A program made the translations under genes and the position numbers. This document shows positions 36,604 to 45,060 of a stretch of DNA of 64,000 nucleotides, in pieces. The stretch is from Sporosarcina beigongshangi. GTDB taxonomy: Bacteria; Actinomycetota; Actinomycetes; Actinomycetales; Micrococcaceae. Within the stretch, counting starts at the first letter, position 1. Each line of letters begins with the position of its first letter. A model generated the notes under the pieces. The model had not been told where the DNA came from, searched no databases, and saw only the letters and a list, made by a program, of their open reading frames with translations. The stretch lies in contig NZ_JADHDY010000003.1 in assembly GCF_016820535.1 (NCBI RefSeq), positions 124,001 through 188,000 on the forward strand. The letters run 5' to 3'.

Positions 36604-37521
36604 GTGAATTATTGGTGGGTCAGCCATGGCCGCAACTACGAATCAGCCATCAATGAAGGAATACTGTGGAGCTGCCCCGATCCGCAAGGGGATCCGGACG
36701 GCACCCGCGGGCTCATCAAGGAGCTGCGCAAGGGCGACGTGGTGTTCAACTACTTCGGCCCGTATGTGCGCGCAGTCAGCGTGGTGTTGGAAAAGTGGCA
36801 GGATGCGGCCCGGCCCGAGGGCTTCGAAAGCGGCCCCGGCGAATCCGACGACGGGTGGCTGGTGCGCACGCACCCGTTGGCGAAGAACCTCCAGCTGCAC
36901 CGGGACCGTGCCGCGGACATCACGGCCGCCGACGAGCCCGAGTCCGGCGAGCCCAGGCCCTTCAACGCCGCAGGCAAGCCCCGCCCGCGCTACATCTCTC
37001 CGCTCACGGCCGAGGAGGGCCAGGATTTGCTGGCGGAGGCCGGTGTCACGGCGCCGCAGTCTTCCGCCACCAGCCTGCGAGGGCTGCCCGGCAGCGCCTG
37101 GGGAGCCGATGAGCAGGACGACCAGACCCTCACCACCATCCGCCTTGAGCAGGCCTACCTGCGCAAGCACCTGCTCCGGGACCGGCTGACGGCTTCCTGT
37201 GCCATCTGCGGCGAGCACCTCCCGGCCCGGTTGTTGATCGCCGGCTACATCAAGCCCCGCCCCGCGAACAGCGACGAGGAGCGCATGGACTACGAGCACA
37301 ATGCCATGCTGACCTGCGCGCTCGGCTGCGACGCCCTGTACGAGTGGGGCTACATCGTGGTCGGCGCCAAGGGCCAGATCCAGGCAGGCCAGCCCGCGGA
37401 GACACCCCGCATCGAGGCCGCCGTCGAGGCACTCGTGGGACGCAACTGCTCCGCCTTTGACGAAAACACCGCCGAGGCCTTCGCCGAGAACAAACGGCTC
37501 ATGCTGGAGCCGCAACCCTAA
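36604..37521 (+). CDS. EVE-like plus HNH protein, candidate modification-dependent (type IV) restriction nuclease
   Basis: The 305-residue protein has an N-terminal part (YWWVSHGRNYESAINEGILW; KELRKGDVVFNYFGPYVRAVSVV; RYISPLT) with the layout of an EVE/PUA-like base-reading domain. The C-terminal part resembles an HNH_2-type nuclease: C199/C202 in SCAICG, LLIAGYIKPR, N233 and TCALGCDALYEWGYIVV. In nucleases of this type the motif is usually AHI or GHI; here the His is replaced by Tyr215, so activity is uncertain. EVE-HNH fusions are known to cut modified DNA. The start is GTG 36604 with GAGGAG about 10 nt upstream. It stands alone with no methylase next to it. Confidence 0.55.
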   Translation: MNYWWVSHGRNYESAINEGILWSCPDPQGDPDGTRGLIKELRKGDVVFNYFGPYVRAVSVVLEKWQDAARPEGFESGPGESDDGWLVRTHPLAKNLQLHRDRAADITAADEPESGEPRPFNAAGKPRPRYISPLTAEEGQDLLAEAGVTAPQSSATSLRGLPGSAWGADEQDDQTLTTIRLEQAYLRKHLLRDRLTASCAICGEHLPARLLIAGYIKPRPANSDEERMDYEHNAMLTCALGCDALYEWGYIVVGAKGQIQAGQPAETPRIEAAVEALVGRNCSAFDENTAEAFAENKRLMLEPQP

Positions 37522-37537
37522 AGGCACGGCCGGGCGG

Positions 37538-37567
37538 ACGACGGCGGCACGCGGGTGCCGCCGTCGT
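37538..37567. terminator. Hairpin between convergent genes, CGACGGCGGCAC family
   Basis: ACGACGGCGGCAC (37538-37550) and GTGCCGCCGTCGT (37555-37567) are perfect 13-bp arms with a 4-nt loop GCGG, in the 65-bp gap between two convergent genes. It probably serves as a bidirectional terminator. Confidence 0.75.
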
Positions 37568-37586
37568 GCCTCTGGGTCCTGCCGCC

Positions 37587-38186
37587 CTACCGGGCGAAGG
37601 TGAGGACCTCCGCCACCTGGCTCCACCCGTCCATGGCCGCGAAGCGCTGCGCCTGGGTCTCTCCGGCAACCAGGAAAATGACGTCGGCGCCGTGTGCGAA
37701 GGCCTCATCTCCCAGCCCGGCCACCATGGCGTGCTCGAACCGGGCAAGCTGGTCCTCATGCCCGTCATCAACCGCCAGTCCCGAAATGACGGCCAGGCCC
37801 GTGCCCATCGCCAGGCGGCCGCTGCCCACCGGCCGGTCAAAGAGGGCCAGCTCCACAACGTCATAGTTTTCCATGGGCGCGTCGGCCAGGTACGCGTCCG
37901 CCGGCAGGTCCGGACTCAGGTCAAGGTCCTCGGTTGCGGCACGCAGCAGCAGTGCCCGGTCCGTGGTGTGCAGGCCCTGCGACTGGGCGTATCCAACGGC
38001 CCCTGCCGCGTCCTCGGTCACCAGGACCAGCCCGGCACCGTCCGCCGGAGTCTCGGATTCGCCCGGCCAGACGGCCACACGCCGGCCGCCGATGAGAACT
38101 GCAGCCCCATCTTCCGTGGCCTCAAGGTCCTGCAGTGCCGCCCATGCACGGGCCCAGTCCTGAAACGTGTCCTGCCAGGAATCCAT
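37587..38186 (-). CDS. GNAT-like acetyltransferase or conserved hypothetical protein
   Basis: A 199-residue soluble protein. The C-terminal half (GSGRLAMGTGLAVISGLAVDDGHEDQLARFEHAMVAGL, in parts, then GADVIFLVAGETQAQRFAAMDGWSQVAEV) follows the GNAT order: strand 4, acetyl-CoA helix, strand 5 and closing strand. The canonical Q/RxxGxG/A loop is weak. The N-terminal half (AVLIGGRRVAVWPGESE) is unrecognised. The start is ATG 38186 with GGTGAGG. Substrate unknown. Confidence 0.6.
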   Translation of the reverse strand: MDSWQDTFQDWARAWAALQDLEATEDGAAVLIGGRRVAVWPGESETPADGAGLVLVTEDAAGAVGYAQSQGLHTTDRALLLRAATEDLDLSPDLPADAYLADAPMENYDVVELALFDRPVGSGRLAMGTGLAVISGLAVDDGHEDQLARFEHAMVAGLGDEAFAHGADVIFLVAGETQAQRFAAMDGWSQVAEVLTFAR

Positions 38187-38350
38187 GTCCTCACCTTTTT
38201 CTCACGTACGAATCTGCCACGCAGCCGCCGTTTCCAGCCGGAGAGCGGCCGTGCCCCTCCAGCATAGGCGCAGTTCGGCACAGATAAATATCGGCAACAG
38301 CACACTCCGCGACACTCGCCGCGGACAGCCCAACCCGTTAGCATCAAGCC

Positions 38351-39565
38351 ATGACCCCTTGGCAGCAAGACATCCTCGGCCCGCACTTTGAGCAGCTCAC
38401 GCTCGACCTGCCTGCGGGGTCGCCCGCCACCCTGGTCCGGTACGTGGGAGATGCCCCAAAATGGGAGCCGTCGTCGCTGACAGGGGCCGACATCCTCTAC
38501 ATCCACGGCTGGTCCGATTACTTTTTCCAGCACGAACTGGCCGAATTCTGGCACCGCACAGGGGCCAACTTCTATGCCCTGGACCTGCACAACTATGGCC
38601 GCAGCCTGCGCCCCGGCCAGGTTCCCGGCCAGGTGGCCTCCCTCAATGACTACGACGCCGACATTGCGGCCGCGCTGTCGGCGATGGGGCGCGCCGTGCC
38701 CGCCGAAGGTGACGCGGAGCCGCAGGCCCCGGTCGAAGCACCCGACCAGCAGAGTTTTGAACGGGCCTTCCTGGAGGAGGCCAGGCAGCGGCTCAGCGCC
38801 GCCTTCGATGCCCTGGCAGGGCGGGATCGCCCCGAGGAGCCGGCGGCAGTGCCGGGCGTGCGGCCACTCGTGCTGCTTGGCCATTCAACCGGCGGACTGA
38901 CCCTGAGTCTGTGGGCCGCCCGGCACCCGGGCGCGGCGGCCGCCGTCGTGCTCAACAGCCCCTGGCTGGAATTCCAGGCAACCGAGGTGGGGCGCGCCGT
39001 GGTGGCCCCGCTCATCCAGGCGCGCTCCCGGTTCAAGCCGCTCGCCCCGCTGCCGCAGATTGACCCCGGCTTTTACACGCGCGCGGTGTCCAAGAAATTT
39101 GACGGCGAGTGGGAGTACGAGTCGCAGTGGCGCCCGGACCATGGCTTCCCGGTGACGCCGTCGTTCCTGAATGCCGTATTCCAGGGGCAGGCGGAGGTGG
39201 CGCGCGGGCTGGGAATCAAAGTTCCCGTGCTGGTGATGCTCTCCGACAAGAGCTATCTGCAGCCGAAGTGGTCCTCCAACGCGCTCTCCGCAGACGTGGT
39301 GCTGAACGTGGATTCGGTGGCTCGGCGCAGCCTGGAACTGGGGCCGGTCGTGACCCTGCACCGGATTGCCGGCGCCTTCCACGACGTGTTCCTGTCGCCG
39401 GGCCGCGTCCGGGCGAAGGCGTATGCCGGGATGGGCCAGTGGGTGGAGGCCGCCCTGGACGGCGCCTCCCAGCGGGTGTGGGCGGAACGGACGCGGACCG
39501 GGCAGGCCCAGGTGGGGCAGGCGGCGGGACACGGCATGGCCGGCGGGGCAGGCCGGACCGTGTGA
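38351..39565 (+). CDS. Alpha/beta hydrolase (serine aminopeptidase S33/lysophospholipase-like)
   Basis: A 404-residue hydrolase. The oxyanion region is ILYIHGWSDYFFQHELAEFW, the nucleophile Ser is in VLLGHSTGGLTLSLW, the acid is probably in VPVLVMLSDKSYLQ, and the catalytic His in GAFHDVFLS. An acidic linker (about residues 115-160) between core strands is longer than usual. The likely substrate is a lipid ester or small ester. Start ATG 38351 lies 6 nt after TAGCAT (38339-38344) without Shine-Dalgarno: leaderless. Confidence 0.85.
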   Translation: MTPWQQDILGPHFEQLTLDLPAGSPATLVRYVGDAPKWEPSSLTGADILYIHGWSDYFFQHELAEFWHRTGANFYALDLHNYGRSLRPGQVPGQVASLNDYDADIAAALSAMGRAVPAEGDAEPQAPVEAPDQQSFERAFLEEARQRLSAAFDALAGRDRPEEPAAVPGVRPLVLLGHSTGGLTLSLWAARHPGAAAAVVLNSPWLEFQATEVGRAVVAPLIQARSRFKPLAPLPQIDPGFYTRAVSKKFDGEWEYESQWRPDHGFPVTPSFLNAVFQGQAEVARGLGIKVPVLVMLSDKSYLQPKWSSNALSADVVLNVDSVARRSLELGPVVTLHRIAGAFHDVFLSPGRVRAKAYAGMGQWVEAALDGASQRVWAERTRTGQAQVGQAAGHGMAGGAGRTV

Positions 39566-39636
39566 GAAAAGGCACGAAATCCCTGCCGGGGCGTGCCGGT
39601 TGATACAAGGGCAGCGACGAGAGGAAGATTTTCACC

Positions 39637-40575
39637 ATGAGTGCAACCATGAAGGCCATGAGCTACGCCGTGTACGGCGGGCCCGAGGTGCTTGAACTAA
39701 CGGAACGCCCGGTGCCCAAAGTGGCGCCCGGCTCCGTGCTTGTCCGGGTCAAGGCTGCCGGGGTGAATCCGGTCGACTGGAAAATCATGGCCGGCGGGCT
39801 GGACCCGTTCATGGACGTCAACTTCCCCGTGACGCCGGGCTGGGACGTGTCCGGCGTGGTGGAGGCGGTGGGCTTTGACACCCCCGAATTCCAGGTGGGC
39901 GACGAGGTGTATTCCTACGGCCGCCGCGACACCGTGCAAGGCGGCACCTTTGCCGAGCTCGTGGCACTTCCCGCCGCGATCGTCTCGCACAAGCCGGCGT
40001 CGCTCAGCTGGGAGCAGGCAGCAGCGCTTCCACTGACCGGCCTGACCGCCCAGCGCACCCTAGACACATTGGGGGTCCGGCCGGGCGAAACCATCCTGGT
40101 GCACAACGGTTCCGGCAGCGTGGGCCGCACCGCCATCCAGCTGGCCGTGTTGGAGGGTGTCCGGGTCATTGCCACCGCGTCCGCGAAGAACCACGAGCGC
40201 CTCCGCCAGCTTGGCGCTGAGCCGGTGGAGTACGGGGCAGGCCTGCAGGAGCGGGTCCGGGAGTTGGCCCCAGCCGGCGTTGACGCCGTCGCCGATTTCG
40301 CCGGAGGGGTACTTGAGGACACGCTGGCGTTGTTGAAGCCCGGCGGGCGGCATGCCTCCATTGCCGACTGGACAGTGCTCCAGCGCGGCGGCCAATACAT
40401 CTGGGTCCGGCCCGACGCCGACGAGCTGGCCCGGCTTTCCATCCTGGTCGAGGCCGGTGCGCTGCTGGTTGACGTGGGCCGGACATTCCCGCTGGAGCAG
40501 GCGGCAGAAGCGTTCCGGGAAAGCATGTCCGGCCACGGCTCGGGCAAGATCGTCCTGACCCCCTTCACCGCCTGA
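39637..40575 (+). CDS. NADP-dependent quinone oxidoreductase-like (zinc-free MDR) protein
   Basis: The 312-residue protein has a GroES-like N-terminal domain (KAAGVNPVDWKIMAGGLDPFM; FPVTPGWDVSGVVEAVG) and a Rossmann domain with VHNGSGSVGRTAIQLAV. It lacks the cysteine ligands for zinc, as in quinone oxidoreductases, which reduce quinones or enals with NADPH. It starts 71 bp after the hydrolase gene and may be co-transcribed; AGAGGA precedes the ATG. Confidence 0.88.
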   Translation: MSATMKAMSYAVYGGPEVLELTERPVPKVAPGSVLVRVKAAGVNPVDWKIMAGGLDPFMDVNFPVTPGWDVSGVVEAVGFDTPEFQVGDEVYSYGRRDTVQGGTFAELVALPAAIVSHKPASLSWEQAAALPLTGLTAQRTLDTLGVRPGETILVHNGSGSVGRTAIQLAVLEGVRVIATASAKNHERLRQLGAEPVEYGAGLQERVRELAPAGVDAVADFAGGVLEDTLALLKPGGRHASIADWTVLQRGGQYIWVRPDADELARLSILVEAGALLVDVGRTFPLEQAAEAFRESMSGHGSGKIVLTPFTA

Positions 40576-40607
40576 CCCTCCTCTCCCCACTCCGGACCTG
40601 GTGCGAC

Positions 40608-40650
40608 GGCGTTTGAAAGATTCCAGCCTTTGCTGCGACAGCGTTTTGGG
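40608..40650. repeat. Degenerate member of the CTATCGCAGCAATGGC repeat family
   Basis: TTCCAGCCTTTGCTGCGACAGCG at about 40620-40642 is a reverse-complement relative of the repeat at 2647-2848 and 26543-26592, with several changes. It lies in the 137-bp gap before the tandem unknown genes. Confidence 0.5.
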
Positions 40651-40712
40651 GTGGCAGCCGGCCCGAGGGGCTAACGTTGTAAGGAATCATCCCGCTGACC
40701 GCAAGGAACCCT

Positions 40713-41915
40713 GTGGCCAAGAAGTCCAAGAACACCCAGAAGTCCCGCTTCGGCAACCCGGCCAAGGCCGCGGCGGATTCTGCAGCAAGGACTGAAGCGC
40801 GCAGCGCAGCCGACGCCCGGCTGGACCGCGCCATGACGGCTTTGTCCTCGGGTTTTGTGAATTGGCTCGAAGCCCGGGGCCGCCCGGACAAGTCAATCGA
40901 TGTCAGTCTGGCCATCCTGGACGACTTCTTCGACATGTACCGGATCATTGAGCCGCACACCGACCCCACCAGGTTGGTGCCTGAGGCCGTCTATGAGGTC
41001 ATGGACGTCACCGCCGATGCCAATCCCCTCGGTGTCCTGACCCTGCGCAGCGGCGTCAACGACTACGTTGGCTATCTGTCCCAGGCCGGCCTCTGGTCTG
41101 GGACGCCGGAGGTCCTGGCAGCGGTGCTGGCCGAGCTTGGGCGCACCGATGCGCCGGGCACTGTCGACGGCGGTGACCTCACCGACGCCGAGGGTGCGGA
41201 CGGCGGCGACTACGCGTTCGCAGACATTTTCATTCCGGAGCTGTCGCCGGAAGAACTCGTGGCAGCTGTGCAGACTGCTCCCCTGTGGTTGAACACCTTG
41301 GCCCTGCTGGACTGGATCGGCGACGGCCGTGAACTGGGGCCGGACGGGCAAATCACGGACCAGGACCAGGCTGCCGCCGCCATCAGCCACAGCGGATTCG
41401 AACGCTTCACGAACGCCGAGAACCACAACACGGACGGCCAGCATGCTGCAGACCGGCTGGCTTTCTATTGGGAGATGTTGTCCGCCAACAGCATCATCAA
41501 GGTGGACGGCAACAAGATTTGTGTGGCCGACGGCGCCCCGCAGCGCGACGACGCCGACGACATTGCGCACACCATGAGCAACCTGGTCGGCTACTACGTT
41601 TTCTCCGTCATCCTCGCTGACGCCATGGATGAGGACCTTGAAGACTGGCAAAACACCATGGCCGGTTGGTTGGCCGGCGCGGCGTCGGCAACCCCGCCGG
41701 AAGCAGCCGTTCTCCTGCACGCCATGGAGGAACCGGAGGAGGATCCGGCCGCCTACTACACAGCCGAGTACATTGCACGATGGGCGGAGGAAGGCCTGGT
41801 CAAACTTGATGAGTACCTGGTGGTTCCGCCGGCTTGGCGTGCCGACGTGTATGACATCCTCCACGACGATTTCCCCATCCAGGCCGTAGGCCCCGGCGCC
41901 GCGGCTGCCCAATAG
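40713..41915 (+). CDS. Unknown protein, intact copy of a tandem pair
   Basis: A 400-residue acidic, soluble, mostly helical protein starting MAKKSKNTQKSRFGNPAKAA, a basic Lys/Ser/Ala-rich N-terminus. The region SFVNWLEARGRPDKSIDVSLAILDDFFDMY-like (about residues 45-78) and VLTLRSGVNDYVGYLSQAGLWSG recur in the following gene. It has no signal peptide or membrane segment. I do not recognise the family. The GTG start at 40713 has GCAAGGAA 8 nt upstream. It is followed by a damaged paralogue. Confidence 0.75.
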   Translation: MAKKSKNTQKSRFGNPAKAAADSAARTEARSAADARLDRAMTALSSGFVNWLEARGRPDKSIDVSLAILDDFFDMYRIIEPHTDPTRLVPEAVYEVMDVTADANPLGVLTLRSGVNDYVGYLSQAGLWSGTPEVLAAVLAELGRTDAPGTVDGGDLTDAEGADGGDYAFADIFIPELSPEELVAAVQTAPLWLNTLALLDWIGDGRELGPDGQITDQDQAAAAISHSGFERFTNAENHNTDGQHAADRLAFYWEMLSANSIIKVDGNKICVADGAPQRDDADDIAHTMSNLVGYYVFSVILADAMDEDLEDWQNTMAGWLAGAASATPPEAAVLLHAMEEPEEDPAAYYTAEYIARWAEEGLVKLDEYLVVPPAWRADVYDILHDDFPIQAVGPGAAAAQ

Positions 41916-41958
41916 CGGCGCATCCCGTCAAACCGCCCCAGCCACTCCCCAGACCACT

Positions 41959-42012
41959 CCAACGCTCTATCATCTTCCGGGCATTTGCGGCCAACGCTCT
42001 TGCACCTTCCGG
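41959..42012. repeat. CCAACGCTCT...CTTCCGG direct repeat
   Basis: CCAACGCTCTATCATCTTCCGG (two halves, 41959-41980) recurs as CCAACGCTCTTGCACCTTCCGG at 41991-42012. This lies in the 201-bp gap between the tandem paralogues; nothing else is seen there except the AAGGA before the second copy. Confidence 0.65.
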
Positions 42013-42116
42013 ACAGGCGCGCCCTATTGCTCCACCGATGTTGAAGTGCTTGTGGCCAACGTCCACCGATTGGACAGCTGCGGCTAATTTGCTCATCACC
42101 GACTGCAAGGAACACT

Positions 42117-43360
42117 GTTGCCAAGATGTCCAAGAAATCCCGTTTTGGGCAACCCTGCCAAGGCTGCTGCCGCGGACGCCGCACGGGTTGTGGAAGACAA
42201 CGTGATCTCACTCAGCGACGCCATTGCGCAACGTGCCAGGGCCGGCTTGGTGCCGGAATCCATGGACCGGCTGGTGCCGGCTTTCGGGTCGTGGATGGTT
42301 GCGGCCGGCGTGCCAGCTGACGAGGTGGACAAACTTTCTCGCCTCCTCATGAATTACTTCCGGAACTACACAGCCAACGTGTCCTCCCCTGATCCCACGA
42401 ATCTGGACCCCGGGCTGACAGACATGATGCTCGAAGACGCGGGACGTTTCCACCCCGAAATGCGGGTCAGCGTCTCCTTGGCACTGAACTCGTACCTGAA
42501 GTTCCTGATGACCACCGAGGCCTGGACGGGGGCCGGCGGATGCAATGTTCGAGTTGCTGGCCCTGACAGCAGCCGACATCCTGGCCCCGCCAAACCAGGC
42601 GCTGGCATTCTATGTAGTCCACGACTCATCGGATCCCATTGCGGACGGCGTGGACCGCGCCTCCCGGGCATACGTCCAGTGGGCCGTGGCCCTCTTGAAG
42701 TGGCTCGGCGAGGGACGTCCCCTGACCGCCACGGGCCTGCTGCGCCGCAAGGACCTTGCCGAGGCTGCCGCATGCGTTGATGATCACGTCGTCGGCAGCG
42801 CACGGGTTGACTATGCAGGACCTGCCGAAGACTCGCCCCGTGCCGTCACATCCATGGCGAACGTGCCCCGCCTGATGGAGTTCTGGCATGCCTTGATTGA
42901 TGGCGGCCTCCTCAAGGCCGGCAAGGCCAAGGCGGCACCAACCAAGGCCGGCGAGAGGTTCCTCAAGGCCCCGGAACTGGCGCTGCAAGAAACGGCGGAA
43001 CTGGCTTATTGGTTCTACTACGGAGAGGTTGTCCCCCGCGAAGGCCTGGACCCCGCAGGATCCTCCGAGGCTGAAGTCGACCGACTGCTGGCTGCCGCCG
43101 CATCCAGCCGTCCTGACATCCCGATCGCGTTCGACCCTGAAGAGCCTGAGGCGCATGGGGAACCCGCGGGACCAAACGTGCCTTTCGATCTCAGCTTCTG
43201 GCGGGGACTCAGGCTGGACCGTTCCATCACCGAGCTGGTCGACGCCGGACTTGTGGAACAGGGACCGTTCCTGGTGGTCCCTTCTTCGCTGCGCAGTGCC
43301 TTGGCCTCCGCGTTGGAACACGCTGACCGGGTGATCGAGGCAGCCACGCCCGGAAGGTGA
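42117..43360 (+). pseudogene. Broken second copy of the tandem unknown gene
   Basis: Aligned to the copy at 40713, the start codon GTG has become GTT (42117), with the same AAGGAACAC leader. The first codons (VAKMSKKSRFG) are in one frame until GGG at 42147-42149, where one extra base shifts to the frame NPAKAAAADAARVVEDN, open to about 42530. A second one-base shift near 42525-42545 leads to the frame MFELLALTAADIL, open to the stop at 43360. The remaining length (about 414 codons) equals the intact copy, so the gene was recently whole. Sequencing errors at the G-runs could explain the frameshifts but not the start codon. Divergence from copy 1 is large, so the duplication is old. Confidence 0.75.
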
Positions 43361-43373
43361 TGCAGCGTTCACC

Positions 43374-43399
43374 AAAACTGGCCATTTAGTGATGCGGCG
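43374..43399. repeat. AAAACTGGCC...GATGCGGCG repeat
   Basis: A single unit related to the pair at 27477-27536, located in the 60-bp gap between two convergent genes; another fragment, GGTGATGCAGCGTTC, overlaps the preceding stop codon at 43356-43370. Confidence 0.5.
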
Positions 43400-43420
43400 C
43401 TGGAAGGCGTTGGAAGGCTT

Positions 43421-44344
43421 TCAGCCGCGGACCATGCCTGCCTCGTGGACGCGCAGCTGCAGCAGCGCCAGGTCCACCAGCGGCGTCGCCACGCCAAGGC
43501 CGCGAGCCCGCCGGGCGAAGTCGCCCACGATGTGCTCACCCTCGTTGGGCAGCCCGGCCGTGACGTCCCGGTACAGCGAGGACGTGAACGCAGACCCCGC
43601 CTCCGTCAGGAAAGCCACCGTTTCGGCCTGCTCGCCCGGGGGCACCGGGAACCCGGCGGCCCCCGCCACGGCAGCCGCCTCCGCCACGACCTCGGCAACA
43701 AACTCGGCGCCGCCGGCCACGGCGGCAATGTCGCCCACAGGCCCGCGCATCAGGCACGTCACCACGCCCGCGGAAACGATGAACACCCACTTCTGCCACA
43801 TCGCCTCCAGCCCGTTCTCCGCGGAAACCACGTCGATCCCCGGCACCGAAACCTCCGCCACCAGCTGCACCACACGGTCCGAGGCGCCGCCGCCCTGCTC
43901 TCCCAGCGTCCACCGCGCCAGCGGCCGCAGCACGGCAACGTCCCCTTCCGCGTCGATGGTGCCCACCAGATGAACCACGGAACCCAGCACCTTCTCCGCC
44001 CCAAACGCCGCCGCGAGGGCTTCCATATGCGCCATCCCGTTCAAAAACGGCACGATGACGGTGTCCGGACCCACAGCCGGGGCAACATCGGCGATGGCAC
44101 TTTTTAGCCCGGCAGCCTTCACGGTGAGAAGAACGACGTCGAAGATCCCTCCCAGGTGCCCCGCCGTGGCCACCTTGGGCTCGACCCGCAGCTCCCGCTC
44201 CAGCCCGGTGACGCGCAGGCCGCGTGCGCGAAGGAATTGGGCACGCTGCTCCCGGACCAAGAACGTAACGTCGCGGCCGGCGTCGGCCAACCGGGCACCA
44301 AAGTAGCCGCCGGTGGCACCCGCACCAACAATGAGAATCTTCAT
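43421..44344 (-). CDS. 2-dehydropantoate 2-reductase-like (ApbA/PanE family)
   Basis: A 307-residue NADPH enzyme: Rossmann motif ILIVGAGATGGYFGARL at the N-terminus, the catalytic lysine in LLTVKAAGLKSAI near residue 72, NGMAHME near 100, and the C-terminal helical domain with the second Lys in EAMWQKWVF. Ketopantoate reductase makes pantoate for coenzyme A; family members often reduce other 2-oxo acids. It overlaps the upstream DUF2127 gene (ATGA). Confidence 0.82.
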   Translation of the reverse strand: MKILIVGAGATGGYFGARLADAGRDVTFLVREQRAQFLRARGLRVTGLERELRVEPKVATAGHLGGIFDVVLLTVKAAGLKSAIADVAPAVGPDTVIVPFLNGMAHMEALAAAFGAEKVLGSVVHLVGTIDAEGDVAVLRPLARWTLGEQGGGASDRVVQLVAEVSVPGIDVVSAENGLEAMWQKWVFIVSAGVVTCLMRGPVGDIAAVAGGAEFVAEVVAEAAAVAGAAGFPVPPGEQAETVAFLTEAGSAFTSSLYRDVTAGLPNEGEHIVGDFARRARGLGVATPLVDLALLQLRVHEAGMVRG

Positions 44345-44841
44345 GCCGTGCCATCCTTTCGCTGGAGCCGGACGCGGTGCCGGCGGTATTCGTGCCAGGT
44401 GAGCACCACAATCAGAATATCGAACAGTGTCAGCGCCACGAGCCCCACCGACGGCGTCACGGCCAGCTGGTAGAACTGGTACAGGATGAAGATGATCAAG
44501 ACCACGATCATCCACGGATAGGCCCACAGTTTTTCACGCAGCAGCGCCGCCACGAGCACCACTTTCACGATGCCGTGGGCCAGCAGGTAGAAGGCTGTGA
44601 AGAGGACAACGTGGCTGGTCAGGTCGGCGGCGCCCCGGAGAATGTGGGTGGCTATGAAGTCGTTGGGGTCGTCCGTCAGTTCGGGCTGGGTGATGAGGAT
44701 GGCCAACTGCTTGATCTTGTCCGGCGCAACGAAAAGCAGGAGCGTGCCGCCAATGAGTTCCAGGACGCCGTCGAGGCCCTTGACGATGATGCCGACGTAA
44801 AATAGCCGGTCCCACCAGTCGAATTTTTGGGTTTTTTTCAC
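44341..44841 (-). CDS. DUF2127 membrane protein
   Basis: A 166-residue protein with four hydrophobic helices and conserved family stretches (FYVGIIVKGLDGVLELIGG; LLAHGIVKVVLVAALLREKLWAYPW). The function of DUF2127 is unknown. The start is GTG 44841 with GAGGAG upstream. It is translationally coupled to the following ApbA-like gene, a pairing I cannot explain functionally. Confidence 0.85.
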   Translation of the reverse strand: MKKTQKFDWWDRLFYVGIIVKGLDGVLELIGGTLLLFVAPDKIKQLAILITQPELTDDPNDFIATHILRGAADLTSHVVLFTAFYLLAHGIVKVVLVAALLREKLWAYPWMIVVLIIFILYQFYQLAVTPSVGLVALTLFDILIVVLTWHEYRRHRVRLQRKDGTA

Positions 44842-44936
44842 CGCGTCTCCTCGCTGCCTGGTGTGAGCGTAGCACCGGGGGCTTGGGTCAACCTTGGGGC
44901 GTCATGCGGGGTGCCGCTGCCAGCACCGCCACACCC

Positions 44937-44978
44937 GGCGGCAGGACGGGCGGCAGGATGGGCGGCAGGACGGGCGGC
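44937..44978. repeat. 12-bp tandem repeat GGCGGCAGGACG, 3.5 units
   Basis: Three full units (44937-44948, 44949-44960 with one T for C, 44961-44972) and half a unit form a small GC-rich minisatellite in the 219-bp space between divergent genes. The space is presumably the promoter region of the homoprotocatechuate operon; the copy number could vary between strains. Confidence 0.75.
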
Positions 44979-45060
44979 GGCCCGGCGATGGTTGACGTGG
45001 CGGCAGCGGCGGCGGAAGCTTGAGCTACATGGTCCCGGACGCCGCCAGGCGGAACGGGCC

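Noticed and set aside
42141-42150. Programmed ribosomal frameshift in the second tandem unknown gene
   Set aside because: The site (CGTTTTGGGC) is not a standard slippery heptamer, a second shift follows, and the start codon is also lost, so decay or sequencing error is simpler.
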